A stretch of 64,000 nt of DNA from Penaeus vannamei (taxonomy: Eukaryota; Arthropoda; Malacostraca; Decapoda; Penaeidae), in NCBI RefSeq assembly GCF_042767895.1, contig NC_091564.1, positions 34,180,741-34,244,740 on the forward strand. The letters run 5' to 3'. A model generated the notes under the pieces. The model had not been told where the DNA came from. It searched no databases and saw nothing but the letters and a program-made list of their open reading frames with translations. Below are positions 50,233 through 61,650 of this stretch, in pieces (positions within the stretch are counted from its first letter, which is position 1; each line of letters begins with the position of its first letter). A program made the translations under genes and the position numbers.

Positions 50233-50278
50233 AGGAAAGAGGGAGAAAAGGAAAGAGAGAGAAGAGAAAGAGAAAGGG
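49976..50278 (+). repeat. M1 truncated into long (GA)n
   Basis: M1 breaks after CACCATTTACACTCGCTTGA straight into (GA)n (50138-50228) and GAAGGAAAGAGG repeats. This is a GA-mediated deletion of the M1 tail. Confidence 0.75.
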
Positions 50279-51180
50279 CATCCATAGCATTTCAAAGGAA
50301 ATCTAACAAATTTATTCAAAACTGACTGAGGTCCAAATTATACTCACCCCATCATCATTATCATCATTATTATCCTTAACAGCATTATTTCATCATTACC
50401 ATTCTCTTCAATATTATTATCATCATTAGTACTATTATTAGGATTATCTTGGTGTTATTAATATATCATCATCATCATCATCATAATTATCTTAATCATT
50501 ACCGTTATTATCAGTATCATTATCATCGTCCCTTTATTATATAACGTTATCATTGGCATTGGCATTATTAATACATCTTTTTTATCATTACTATCACTGA
50601 TGTCGATTTTTTTTCTTTTCTTTTTTTGTATTGTCATTATTATCGTGATAAAATTTTATAAAACCCTATTTTTTCTCTGGGATGACCTCAGGTTTGCTAA
50701 TTTAGTCTCAAAAAGGGGTCTTGTGAGGGATTTTTTTCATTTTCATTACTGTCGTGTGCTTTACTTTTCGGAAATGCTGGAAACTGCATAATTATAATAA
50801 GTATAATTTAAGTAGAATTATGATAATAAGTAAAATTATAACAAGTATAATGTTTCCCCTTCTCTTTGCCATATCTTCCACCAGGTCAGGTAACTCATGA
50901 ATATATATATTAGTTAAATTATGTTTCGTTTATTGTGATTTCTTAGTTCGTTGAATAACACCAATCCTATTTATAATCTTCTAAACCAAAAACAGCTTAC
51001 AAATAATTTGCAAAAGCATTAATAGCATAATATATAAAATTTACTGTTGCTCAAATTACTGTACATTTCAATGCTACGTGAACTGTAGCAGTTTGCCTTG
51101 AGTTCAGTATATATTGTTATTAATTTGTTTTTATTCTACCTATTCGTTCTTTGGCAAATTTGGTACCTCATATGAGAGAG
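50279..51180 (+). repeat. ATT/ATC array and M2 module
   Basis: Near-copy of 21206-22100. The 63-codon frame at 50600 is identical to that at 21542, reflecting recent duplication, not a gene. Confidence 0.75.
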
Positions 51181-51185
51181 AGACA

Positions 51186-51213
51186 AACACACACACACAT
51201 ACACACACACACA

Positions 51214-51280
<67 letters not shown>

Positions 51281-51291
51281 ACACACACAAG
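51186..51291 (+). repeat. (CA)n microsatellite
   Basis: CA run with several CATA interruptions. Confidence 0.95.
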
Positions 51292-51718
51292 GGGAGAAGG
51301 AATTATTCTCTAAATAGGTTTCTTATCTAATAGTAGTAGATATATGAAATACAGCATGTAGTTCTCAAAAACAAAATGATGTTGCCAAAGGAAGACACTA
51401 GAAGCCAAAACGGTAAATCAAAAAAAAATATTCACAATGAATAGAAACTGACAATGGGAATTGTCAGTTAGAAACAAGAAAATTCAATTTACTTACAGTG
51501 AGAAAGGAAATCAAGAGAAACAATTAATTAATTTTGCAATAATCAAGATGGCGACTGACTGACGGCGAGAAGCAACCCGAGATGAGACTGCACACACGAT
51601 GGCGCTGTCATGATAACTCTGAATTCCTTTAAGGATCTCTTTCTAATTCTTTGTAACGAAAAGCAAATCGAGAACTTAGCGAGGTCGCTCAGTATAAAGA
51701 AAAGCGAACCATATATTT
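51292..51718 (+). repeat. P8 leader and conserved block, cut by gap
   Basis: P core starts at 51545 and runs into the gap after CCATATATTT. It shares the AATCGAGAAC deletion with P4. The R unit expected next would lie in the gap. Confidence 0.65.
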
Positions 51719-52218
51719 NNNNNNNNNNNNNNNNNNNNNNNNNNNNNNNNNNNNNNNNNNNNNNNNNNNNNNNNNNNNNNNNNNNNNNNNNNNNNNNNNN
51801 NNNNNNNNNNNNNNNNNNNNNNNNNNNNNNNNNNNNNNNNNNNNNNNNNNNNNNNNNNNNNNNNNNNNNNNNNNNNNNNNNNNNNNNNNNNNNNNNNNNN
51901 NNNNNNNNNNNNNNNNNNNNNNNNNNNNNNNNNNNNNNNNNNNNNNNNNNNNNNNNNNNNNNNNNNNNNNNNNNNNNNNNNNNNNNNNNNNNNNNNNNNN
52001 NNNNNNNNNNNNNNNNNNNNNNNNNNNNNNNNNNNNNNNNNNNNNNNNNNNNNNNNNNNNNNNNNNNNNNNNNNNNNNNNNNNNNNNNNNNNNNNNNNNN
52101 NNNNNNNNNNNNNNNNNNNNNNNNNNNNNNNNNNNNNNNNNNNNNNNNNNNNNNNNNNNNNNNNNNNNNNNNNNNNNNNNNNNNNNNNNNNNNNNNNNNN
52201 NNNNNNNNNNNNNNNNNN
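51719..52218. other. Assembly gap (500 N) at orientation switch
   Basis: Exactly 500 N. The repeat array is in + orientation to the left and - orientation to the right, so the join may be a scaffolding choice. Confidence 0.99.
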
Positions 52219-52830
52219 ATATATATATTCATGAGCTACCTGACCTGGTGGAAGATATGACAAAGAGAAGGGGAAAATCATACTTATTATAATTTTACTT
52301 ATTATCATAACTCTACATTTATTATAATTTACTTATTATAATAATTAAATTATACTTATTATAATTATGCAGTTTCCAGCATTGCCGAAAAGTAAAACGC
52401 ACGACAATGATGATAATGAAAAAATACCTCGCAAGACCCCTTTTTGAGACTAAATAAGTAAACCTCAGGTCATCCCACAGAAAAAAATAGGGTTTTATAC
52501 AAATTTATCACAATGATAATGCCAATACCAAAATAGCAAAACTAAAATCGGATATCAGTGATAGTAATGATAAAAAGATGTATTAATAATGCCAATGCCA
52601 GTGATAACATCAATAATAGTTATATAATAAAGGGACGATGATAATGATACTGATAACGGTAATGATAGTTTATAATAGTTATGATGGTGATGATGATGAT
52701 ACATTAATAGCACCAAGATAATGCTAATAGTAGTACTAATGATGATAATAATATTGAAGAAAATGGTAATGATAAAAATAATGCTGTTAAGGATAATAAT
52801 GATATTGATGATGAGGTGAGTATAACTTGG
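52219..52830 (-). repeat. M2 module and ATT array (inverted)
   Basis: Starts inside the CTTCCACCAGGTCAGGTAG end of M2 read in reverse; M2 box at about 52478. The array follows to 52810. Confidence 0.75.
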
Positions 52831-53090
52831 ACCTCAGTCAGTTTTGAATAAATGTGTTAGATTTCTTGTGAAAATGCTTTCTCTTTTATAAAATTAATTA
52901 TTTTGGAAAATAAGGAAATACATTTTTTAGAGCGATCAGGAGTTTTGAAAGAAATAATAATAGCGATATATTTGTTTCTGCCTTTGGATAAAGTACAGCA
53001 GTCTCCAGCTTTGTCAAAATGTAAAATAAATGACAGAATCAAAAAGGGATAATTCACACGAGTGAAAGTTGTTTTACGATCATTTCCAAG
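52831..53090 (-). repeat. M5 module (inverted)
   Basis: Second copy of M5, adjoining LCR copy C exactly as 32583 adjoins copy B. Confidence 0.7.
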
Positions 53091-53870
53091 CGCCAATTAT
53101 ATGATGGAAGTTATAGTGTGGTTGTGCTCTGTCTTGCCGTATTGGTCGTTATAGAAGCGTGTATTTAGATGCCTCTTTGGTCTTTCTCATTCATTCGATT
53201 CCTTGATTCTGACTGTATTTTGTTGCATTAATGTATACTAGGTAATGTCAGTCTCTTTTGTTGTCTGTCTGTCTGTGTCTGCCCCCCCCCCCTCTCACAT
53301 AAAGTGCCAAAATGTAAGTTCGTGTTGTATCTATCGAAGGAATTATAGGCGTTTTAAGCAGGGAAAGTTCTGGGAATGGGTAGGCCTATATTTAGTCCAG
53401 GGATGTTCATTCGTTTCGATATCGCGTCAGAGTGCAAGGGTTGCCCATCGGAAGTGTGTGTCACTGTTTTAGATGCACTATAATGAATATAGGAGAAAAT
53501 ATTGCGCTTTGTTAAGATGTTTGGGTAGATTTATTTACTTCTCTGCCTTCTTGATGCGGCGCTAGCTTGTCAGCTGTTTTGAAATGCGCGCTGAAACTGT
53601 TACCAAACGCCAATGAAATAAACTCCACCCTCAACTTAGGCATACTTATCCCCCTCCGAGATTGTTGGTGGGAATACTTGTCTATTGCTTTTAAAACATA
53701 AATATGTATATGTTGTGTGCTATTTTGACTGTTCTAAGCTCTCCAATGACTGTTACGACTTGTACTTTATAGAAAGACACTTCTTTATGTCCGGCATCAG
53801 TGAACAAGGCTTGTCTGCCTTGGACAACGTTTTAAAGGGCTTACGTGAAGTATCAACTAAAGACTTTAAA

Positions 53871-54101
53871 CAGGGGAAAATTAGCTCGCAAACCATCTCT
53901 CCAATATCAGTAAAAAATTGAGAATTTATTCATTTATTTCGTTTTGCCGAAGACAAGTTATATTTTCCCGCGAAAATCCCGGAACCCGGATGTGTGACGT
54001 CAATTCCAGAAGGCGATCACAGCATTCTCTGCATTCAATACATTGTACGACATGACGGACTCACTACAAGAAGTTTCATCGGATTATTCCGACGAGGACA
54101 T
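53871..54101 (+). other. Private ~230-bp insertion with CpG-rich promoter-like sequence
   Basis: Where A and B read (in reverse) GACTTTAAATATCTCTCCC, copy C has about 230 bp between TTTAAA and TATACCTCTCCC. It starts CAGGGGAAAATTAGCTCGC and contains CCCGCGAAAATCCCGGAACC, CCGGAT and a perfect CRE palindrome TGACGTCA (53995-54002), followed 50 bp later by an ATG. CpG density is far above its surroundings. It resembles the promoter and first exon of a gene carried in by a transposon or by filler DNA. No inverted ends are seen. Confidence 0.55.
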
Positions 54102-54144
54102 ATACCTCTCCCTTTCTCTACCTCTGTGTGTTTCTAACACATAA
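54052..54144 (+). CDS. Short ORF, candidate captured first exon
   Basis: ATG at 54052 in context ACGACATGACG, 30 codons to TAA at 54142. The first 17 residues, MTDSLQEVSSDYSDEDI, are acidic and serine-rich and look like an ordinary protein N-terminus; the rest (from TAC CTC TCC) is CT-rich LCR sequence, so the true frame ends at the insertion boundary about 54101. I do not recognise the protein. It could equally be chance. No splice donor is visible in the insert. Confidence 0.25.
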   Translation: MTDSLQEVSSDYSDEDIYLSLSLPLCVSNT

Positions 54145-54240
54145 AAATATACACAGAAATAATCACATCGCAAACAGAAAACAATCAAAATGCAAAACCT
54201 GCAACATATAAATTCCGGTTAGCAAATTAGTAAATAACAA

Positions 54241-54308
54241 AATGGCGTACTGTATACAACACCAACCCTCGAGGCGGGAGGACTAGGGTTCGAGTCCCTA
54301 GTCCTTTT
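54241..54308 (+). ncRNA. S3: tRNA-like Pol III unit in LCR copy C
   Basis: Perfect T arm and B box, with CCCTCGAGGCGGGAGGAC ahead of it. The D-arm region (GGCGTACTGTATACAAC) differs strongly from S1 and S2. A T4 run lies directly after GTCC. Confidence 0.45.
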
Positions 54309-54435
54309 CATTTTACTTTCGATTTATGGGCCTTAAATATATTGGTTTTATTGATAATACCAACATGAATAATAATGGCATGATCAAACAATTTTAAAAC
54401 TAGGATTTGGGGGGGGAGCACTTACATTCAAAATT

Positions 54436-55060
54436 CAAAAAAAGGGATAGTCAATATTTATTTTTCATATGCGAGCGTAAATGGTGAAATATATCACAAA
54501 AGAAAGAAGGAGAAAAAATTCCAGTATTACCAAAGAGTAAAACACACGACAATAATAATAATATACATTTTTGAGACTAATTGAACAAATCTCAGGTAAT
54601 CTCTCCTACTTTCTCTCTATTCCCCTCTCTTTTTTTTTCTTACTCTTTTCCCTCTCCCTCTCTCTCTCATAGTTCCTAGTCTCTATCTCTCTCCCTTTCA
54701 TACTCTCCCTGTCTCTGTCTCTCACTCTTTATCTTTCTTTCTCTCCCGCACTCTTTGCCTATCAGTGTCTCTTCTCTTTTTGTGTCTCTCACTGTCTCTC
54801 TCACTCGCTCGCTCTCTCTAAAACAGGGGACTTGTGGTGTGATATAGTAATAAAAAAGCAATCTTAAAACTAATTTCATATTTTGTACGTGTGGCGAGCT
54901 AACATAGTTCTTAACTGATAATTTTCTATAAATACTGAACACTGAATTTCGACCGTAGACACTTTCATATAATGTTGATAAATCTCTTTTATAAATGTTA
55001 GGAACTCATTTTCTGTTTATTCCTCATGCCAAAGATGTCATCCTAAAGGAAATTTTGCTG
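54436..55060 (-). repeat. M1b, AG-rich tract, M4 (inverted)
   Basis: M1b to about 54610, CT-rich complement of the AG tract 54596-54830, M4 to 55050. The M4 box reads GGATGACATCTTTGGCATG on the - strand. Confidence 0.75.
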
Positions 55061-55534
55061 ACACGACCATATTCAGAAATTTATGAAAAAACAATAATTA
55101 ATAAGAAAAATAAGGAGAGTATTAATATCAGTGTTAATTATGATGATAACATAAAATTTATCATAATAATGGAACGATAACTATAATGATAATAATAATT
55201 AAACCGATAAACAATAATTGATTATAGGTATGATGATGATAAGAATATGAAAATGAAATGTCGATCGTGATGATGATTATAAGGGTGATGATGATAATAC
55301 TTACGATGATAATGATAATGATATCAATAATAATAAAAGCTATGATGATGATGAAATGAAAGATACATAAGAAAGGAAATAATAACATCAACAATATTTT
55401 GATGCCATAATGATTATTCTAACTATGTAAAGAAACTGTTTAATAAACATGGATATAAATAAAAATAAGTTCTAAGAAAATCAAGGATTCGCGCACAAAT
55501 ATAAATAACAGTGGAAAAATGAAGAATTTAATGC
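55061..55534 (-). repeat. ATC array and Q 3' flank (inverted)
   Basis: GAT/AAT array 55135-55400, then TTTGTGCGCGAATCC in reverse. Confidence 0.75.
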
Positions 55535-55606
55535 GTCCCTTTCGGGGATCGAACCCGAGATCTCCTGATTTAAAGTCAGCCATGTTTATCACTACACCAC
55601 AAGAAC
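55535..55606 (-). pseudogene. Q6: tRNA-Gln-like pseudogene, anticodon TTA
   Basis: On the - strand: GTTCTTG acceptor with AAGGGAC (C66 replaced by A, so pair 7-66 is lost), loop CTTTAAA giving TTA (reads UAA) and D loop AGTGATAA, which loses G18-G19. The B box and T5 run are kept. Decay makes decoding unlikely. Confidence 0.6.
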
Positions 55607-56344
55607 TTAGTTAAGAGAATGTAACCTATTTATTTATATAATAACCCCCCCCTCTCTCTCAGTATTTTTTTGGTTATGCTAATAATTCTATTGTATGAAT
55701 GCTATGAAAGCTGCTTCTGGTTTATGAGATTATAAATAGGAATCTTCGAATTTAAGTAACTAAATGATTACCAAAAAAGGGAGTCAATATTTATTTTTTA
55801 TAAGCGAGCGTAAATGGTGAAATATATCACAGAAGAAAGGAGAAAAAATTAACCTGACTCTGGCCTTCAGAGTTTCCAGCATTACCAAAGAATAAAACAC
55901 GACAATGATAATAAGATAATTTTTTGAGACTAATTGAGCAAACCTTACGTTATCTTAGAGAAAAAATATATGAATTGATCACGATGATAATGACAGCACC
56001 GATAACAATATCAATATTCGGTTTCAATGATAGTAATGATAAGAAATGTTGCACTGATAATGCCAACAATAACAGCAAATAGTTATCGTAATAAAGGCAT
56101 GATGATGCTAATATTGATATTAAGGGTAATGATATTCCACAATACTTATAATGATGATGATATTAACAGTAATAGTAATAAAATAATGCTAATAGCAATA
56201 CTAATGATAATGATTATGATGGTAAAGATAACAGTAATACAAATAATGGTAATGATGATGATGATAATAGAAATAATGATAATTATAATTCCAATGATAT
56301 CGATAATAATAGTAATGATGATAGTAATAATAATGAGTGCATAA
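55607..56344 (-). repeat. M1 and ATT/TCA array (inverted)
   Basis: A short CT tract (55647-55660) replaces the usual long (GA)n. M1 box near 55955 reads AAGATAACGTAAGG, a diverged form. Array 55960-56335. Confidence 0.75.
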
Positions 56345-57111
56345 TTTGGACCTCAGTCAATTTTACTCAAAATTGGAGTGATGACAGATATATCAGACAC
56401 GTAATTTTCCCTTTGTATGTCATTCATAAAGTACAACAGTTTTCAACTTTGTTGAAGAGTAAAATGACAGAATCAAAAAGGGACAAGTCACACAAGTCTA
56501 TTTTGAGACAAAATGTATTCCTCAGGCCAAAGATGTCATCCTGGAGAAAAATGAGGTTAATACGACCATTCTGAATGATAATGATAATTGCAACAGTAAG
56601 ACAATAGGAAATATAATGGAATAAGCATAAGCAATTATAATGAGAAGAATAGTATTGACAGTGGTATTAATAATGATATTAATAACATCAAATTGGCTAT
56701 CATGATTTATGGGATATTTGGACCCCCGGCCCCCCCTCCCCCCTCCCTCTCCCCCAACACTCCAAGAACGCATTTGTACGTAATTCAGAGATTTCTTGAG
56801 AATGACTTTGTAAAAACTACAAGAACCATATTGAATTGATCATATAGTAGGTCTTTTTTGTTAACAAAATTGGCATCGGCTAGTAGGAAAGGTCACATTG
56901 CCGACTGGGATGAATAGATTAGCTTAGTGGTAGCGATATTATGACTGTGAGACACTTCACTAAAGAGAAATTTGAGATTTGCAACTTTTATTATTGATTT
57001 TCTCACATATTCCCGAGTAAGTTGCATATATGTAAATTATTTTGATTCTTTTATTTGCTTATTTTTGCCAACTGCACACCAAATTATAATATTATAAGAG
57101 AAATAAATAAC
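56345..57111 (-). repeat. M3, G tract (56728-56755) and spacer (inverted)
   Basis: M3 box near 56540. The C-rich strand of the G tract lies on the + strand here. Confidence 0.75.
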
Positions 57112-57228
57112 AAAAGTTAAATTCGCAGGGCACCTACGTGGAAACACACCGTCCACTCGGCTTGACTGGGAATCGAACGCGGGACCTCGGAGTCGAAGTC
57201 ACGCGCCGTACCAGTGCACCACTGCGTT
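57112..57228 (-). ncRNA. R13 Pol III unit
   Basis: Core 57159-57228 is identical to R1. The leader on the - strand begins ATGATTACCAAATAGG instead of ATGATCACCGAACAGG. The terminator is only T4, the weakest of the set. Confidence 0.6.
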
Positions 57229-57890
57229 GTGGTTAACCTATTTGGTAATCATTTCTTTATAATGAGTAGTTTGAGGTTTGAGGAAATGTGATTTAAACAC
57301 GTGACGAGTTATTTTCTGCATGATTTTGTTTATGTGCATATTAGTTTGTGTTCAATGTAATAGTAGGATCATGCTTTTTTACTTTTTTTAGATTTTTTAG
57401 TTAATTTTTTTTTTTTTTTTTTTTTTACAAGACATTTGTTTTTTTCTCACTGATAAAATATATAGTTCGCTTTTCTTTATTCTGAGCGACCTCGCTAAGT
57501 TCTCGCTGCGTGATGTGCCTTTCGTTCCAAAGGATTAGAAAGAGATCCTTAGAGAAATTCAGTTATCATGACAGCGCCATCGTGTGTGCAGTCTCATCTC
57601 GGGTTGCTTCTCGCCGTCAGTCTGTCGCCATCTTGATTATTGCAAAATGAATTAATTGTTTCTCTTGATTTCCTTTCTCACTGTTCGTAAACTGAATTTT
57701 CATGTATCCATTTTTAGATTCCGCATTGTCAGTTTCTATTTATTGGGAATATTTTTCTCGATTTACCGTTTTGGCTTCTAGTGCCTTCCTTTTGCAGCAT
57801 CACTTTGTTTTTGAGAACCACATACCGTATTTCATATATCTACTACTATTAGATAAGAAACCTATTTAGAGAATAATTCCCTCTCCCTTT
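57229..57890 (-). repeat. P9 conserved block and leader (inverted)
   Basis: P core 57446-57634. Here the small frame lies on the + strand: ATG at 57568, 22 codons starting MTAPSCVQSH with a hydrophobic GLLLAV stretch, TGA at 57634. A T-rich run lies at 57406-57426. Confidence 0.65.
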
Positions 57891-57895
57891 TTTTG

Positions 57896-58037
57896 TATGT
57901 GTGAGTGAGTGAGTTTGTGTGTGTGTGTGAGAGAGAGAGTGAGTGAGTGAGTTTGTGTGTGTGTGTGTTTGAGAATGAGTGAGTATGTGTGTGTGTGTGT
58001 GTGTGTGACTCTAAATCTCTCTCTCTCTCTCTCTCTC
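57896..58037 (-). repeat. Compound (GT)n-(GTGA)n-(CT)n
   Basis: Complement of the (GA)n-(CA)n-(TCAC)n tract seen at 14304-14470, with matching AAAT and AAACTC interruptions, so these units are close relatives. Confidence 0.9.
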
Positions 58038-58980
58038 ATATGGAGTACTAAACTTGAACCTAGCATTGAAATATAAAGTAATTTGAGCCTCAGTAATTTT
58101 TATGTTATGCTAATAATTCTATTGTATGAATGCTATGAAAGCTGTTTCTCGTTTATGAGATTATAAATAGGAATCTTCGAATTTAAGTAACTAAATGGTC
58201 ACCAAAAAGGGATAGTCAATATTTATTTTTCATATGCGAGCGTAAATAGTGAAATATATCACAGAAGAAAGAAGGAGAAAAAAATCCAGTATTACCAAAG
58301 AGTAAAACACACGACAATAGTAATAATATACATTTTTGAGAATAATTGAACAAACCTCAGGTAATCTCTCCTACTTTCTATTCCCTTCTCTTTTTTTCTT
58401 ACTCTTTTCTCTCTCCCTCTCTCTCTCATAGTTCCTAGTCTCTATCTCTCTCCCTTTCATACTCTCCCTGTCTCTGTCTCTCACTCCTTATCTTACTTTG
58501 TCTTCCGCACTCTTTGCCTGTCTGTCTGTCTCTTTTCTCTTTTTGTCTGTCACTGTCTCTCTTACTCTCTCGTTCCCTCTAAAATAGGGGACTTGTGGTG
58601 TGATATAACAATAAAAAAGCAATCTTAAAAACTAATTTTATAATTTATACATGTGGCGAGCTTACATAATTCTTGATCGATAATGTCTATAAATAATGAA
58701 CACTTAATTTCGACCGTAGACAATTTCATATAATAATAACACTCATTTTCTGTTCTATCAAATTACATTTATGATTTTGGAAATCTTTATAGAAAAGATA
58801 TGAAAGAGATATATTTGATTTGACTTTGGATGTCGTATTTATAAAGTACAACAGCTTTCAGCTTTGTCAAAATTTTAAATGCATGACACAATAAAAAAGT
58901 CACGCAAGTCTATTTGACTTAATGTTTATTCCTCAGGCCAAAAATGTCATCCTAAAGAAAAATAAATTATAAGAAAAATA
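58038..58980 (-). repeat. M1b, AG-rich tract, M4 (inverted)
   Basis: M1b to 58372, CT tract 58373-58580, M4 to about 58975 with the 80-bp ATTTGATTTGA-type segment that most + copies lack. Confidence 0.75.
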
Positions 58981-59394
58981 AGAAGAGTATTAATATGTGT
59001 TAATTATGATGATAACATAAAATTGATTATAATAATGGAACGATAACAATGATAATAATGATTATAACGATAAACAATAATTGATTATAGGTATGATGAT
59101 GATAAGAATATAATAATGAAATGTCGATCGTGATGATGATTATAAGGGTGATGATGATAATACTAACGATGATAATGATAATGATATCAATAATAATAAA
59201 GCAATGATGATGATGACATGAAAGATACATAAGAAAGGAAATAATAACATCAACAATATTTTGATGCCATAATTACTATTCTAACTATGAGAAGAAACTT
59301 TTTAATAAACGGATATAAATAAAAATAAATTCTAAGAAAAGCAATGATTCGCACACAAATATAAATGAAAATGGAAAAATGAAGACATTAATGC
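58981..59394 (-). repeat. ATC array and Q 3' flank (inverted)
   Basis: GAT/AAT array 59030-59245. No gene seen. Confidence 0.75.
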
Positions 59395-59466
59395 GTCCCC
59401 GTCGGGAATCGAACCCGAGATCTCCTGATTCAGAGTCGGCCATGTTAACCACTACACCACAAGAAC
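59395..59466 (-). tRNA. Q7: tRNA-Gln-like, anticodon CTG
   Basis: Second copy with a Gln anticodon (loop CTCTGAA). It has the best D arm of all Q copies: GTGT pairs with ACAT at all four positions. The anticodon stem has one C-A mismatch (CCGA/TCAG). Acceptor and T arm are intact, with a T5 run downstream. It may be nearest to the ancestral tRNA-Gln. Confidence 0.55.
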
Positions 59467-59651
59467 TTAGTTAAGGGAAAGAAACCTATTGATTTATACA
59501 ATAATCCCCCCCCCCTCTCTCTCTCTCTCTCAGTATTTTTTTAAAGCTAATAATTCTATTGTATAAATGCTGTGAAAGCTGTTTCTGGTTTATGAGATTA
59601 TAAATAGGAATGGTCGAATTTAAGTAACAATGATCACAAAAAAAGGGATAG

Positions 59652-59687
<36 letters not shown>

Positions 59688-60240
59688 GCGAGCGTAAATG
59701 GTGAAATATATCACAGAAGAAAGGAGAAAAAATTAACCTGACTCTGGCCTTCATAGTTTCCAGCATTACCAAAGAATAAAACACACGACAATAATAATAA
59801 TATACCTTTTTGAGACTAATTGAGCAAACCTCAGGTTATCCTAAAGAAAAAAATATGAATTGATTACGATGATAATAACAGCACCGATAACAATATCAAT
59901 ATTCGGTATCAATGATAGCAATGATAAGAAATGTTGCACTGATAATGTCAACAATAACAGAAAATTGTTACCGTAATAAAGGCATGATGATAATATTGAT
60001 ATTAAGGGTAATGATATTTCACAATGCTTATAATGATGATGATATTAACAGTAATAGTAATAAAATAATGCTAATAGCAATACCAATGATAATGATTATA
60101 ATGGTAAAGATAGCAGTAATACAAATGATGATGATAATGATGATGATAACAGAAATAATGATAATAATTATAATTTCAGTGATATTGATAATAATAGTAA
60201 TAATAATAGTAATAATAGTGTGTACAATTTGGACTTCAGT
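59467..60240 (-). repeat. M1 with poly-T, ATT/TCA array (inverted)
   Basis: A C-run and CT tract (59504-59531), a T run of about 32 (59657-59684) inside M1, then the M1 box near 59840 and the array to 60225. Confidence 0.75.
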
Positions 60241-61007
60241 CAATTTTATTTAAAATTGGAGAGATGAAAAAAAATTATATCAGACATATAATTTTCCCTT
60301 TGGATGTCGCATTTATAAAGTACAACAGTTTCCAACTTTGTCAAAGAGTAAAATGACAGAATCAAAAAGGGACAAGTCACACGAGTCTATTTTGAGACCA
60401 AATGTTGTATTTCTCAGGCCAAAGATGTCATCCTGGAGAAAAATGAGGTTAACACGACCATACTGAATGATAATGATAATTACAACAGTAAGGCAATAGG
60501 AAATATAATAGAATAAGCATAAACAATAATAATGAGAAGAATAGTATTGACAGTGGTATTGATAATGATATCAATAACATAAAGTTGGCTATCATGATGA
60601 TTATCGTAACTTTAATGAGATATTTGGACCCCCTCCCCCATCCCCCTCCCTCTCCCACAACACCAAAAACGCATTTGCAGGTAATTCAGAGATTTCTTGA
60701 GAATGACTTTGTAAAAACTACAAGAACCATATTGAATTGATCATATAGTAGGTCTTTTTTGTTAACAAAATTGCCATCGGCTAGTAGGAAAGGTCACATT
60801 GCCGACTGGGATGAATAGATTAGCTTAGTGGTAGCGATATTATGACTGTGAGACACCACTAAAGAGAAAATTGAGATTTGCAACTTTTATTATTGATTTT
60901 CTCACATATTCCCGAGTAAGTTGCATATATGTAAATTATTTTGATTCTTTTATTTGCTTATTTTTGCCAACTGCACACCAAATTATAATATTATAAAAGA
61001 AATAAAT
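60241..61007 (-). repeat. M3, G tract (60630-60656) and spacer (inverted)
   Basis: M3 box near 60430. The G tract is short. Confidence 0.75.
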
Positions 61008-61011
61008 AAAA

Positions 61012-61128
61012 AAAAGTTATTTCCGCAGGGCACTTACATGGAAACACACCGTCCACTCGGCTTGACTGGGAATCGAACGCGGGACCTCGGAGTCGAAGTC
61101 ACGCGCCGTACCAGTGCACCACTGCGTT
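61012..61128 (-). ncRNA. R14 Pol III unit
   Basis: Core 61059-61128 is identical to R1. Here the upstream leader is different right up to the first base of the core (GAGGTAATGAATCTT then AACGCAG), which defines the core's 5' edge. The T8 run occupies 61008-61015 in complement. Confidence 0.6.
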
Positions 61129-61650
61129 AAGATTCATTACCTCGGTGATCATCTATTTAAAATAAGTAGTTTGTGGTTTGAGGAAATGTGATGTAAACAC
61201 GTGACAAGAGTTATTTTTTTTGCATGATTTTGTTTATTTGTATACTACTTTGTGTTCACAGTAATAGTAGGATCATGCTTTTTTTTTATTTTATTTTTTA
61301 TTTTTTTAATTTTTTAATTTTTTTTACATCGACGAGAAAATCGAGTTGATTTATTTTTACATTTTTTTTCACTGATAAAATATATACGTAAAATATGTAC
61401 GTAAACTGAATTATCTTGTTTCTATTTTTAGATTCCGCATTGTCAGTTTCTCTTTATTGGGAATATTTTTTTTCTTCGATTTACCGTTTTGGCTTTTAGT
61501 GTCTTCCTTTTGCAGCATCATTTTGTTTTTGGGAACTACATGCTGTATTTCATATATCTACTACTATTAGATAAGAAACCTATTTAGAGAAAAAATCCCT
61601 CTCTCCCTCTGTCTCTCTTCCCTCTCTCTCTCTCTCTCTCTCTCTCATAT
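61129..61650 (-). repeat. P leader with P core deleted, T-rich run, (CT)n
   Basis: T/A-rich run 61278-61327, the ACGTATATATTTTATCAGTG deletion junction (61373-61400) shared with three + units, and a CT tract 61596-61646. Confidence 0.7.

Larger units (their letters stand above)
53090..54435 (-). repeat. LCR copy C (inverted, truncated)
   Basis: Corresponds in reverse to A 3160-4340 and B 31430-32582. The other half (A 1985-3160) is missing; at about 54436 it joins M1b. It carries a private insertion (53871-54101). Confidence 0.75.
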
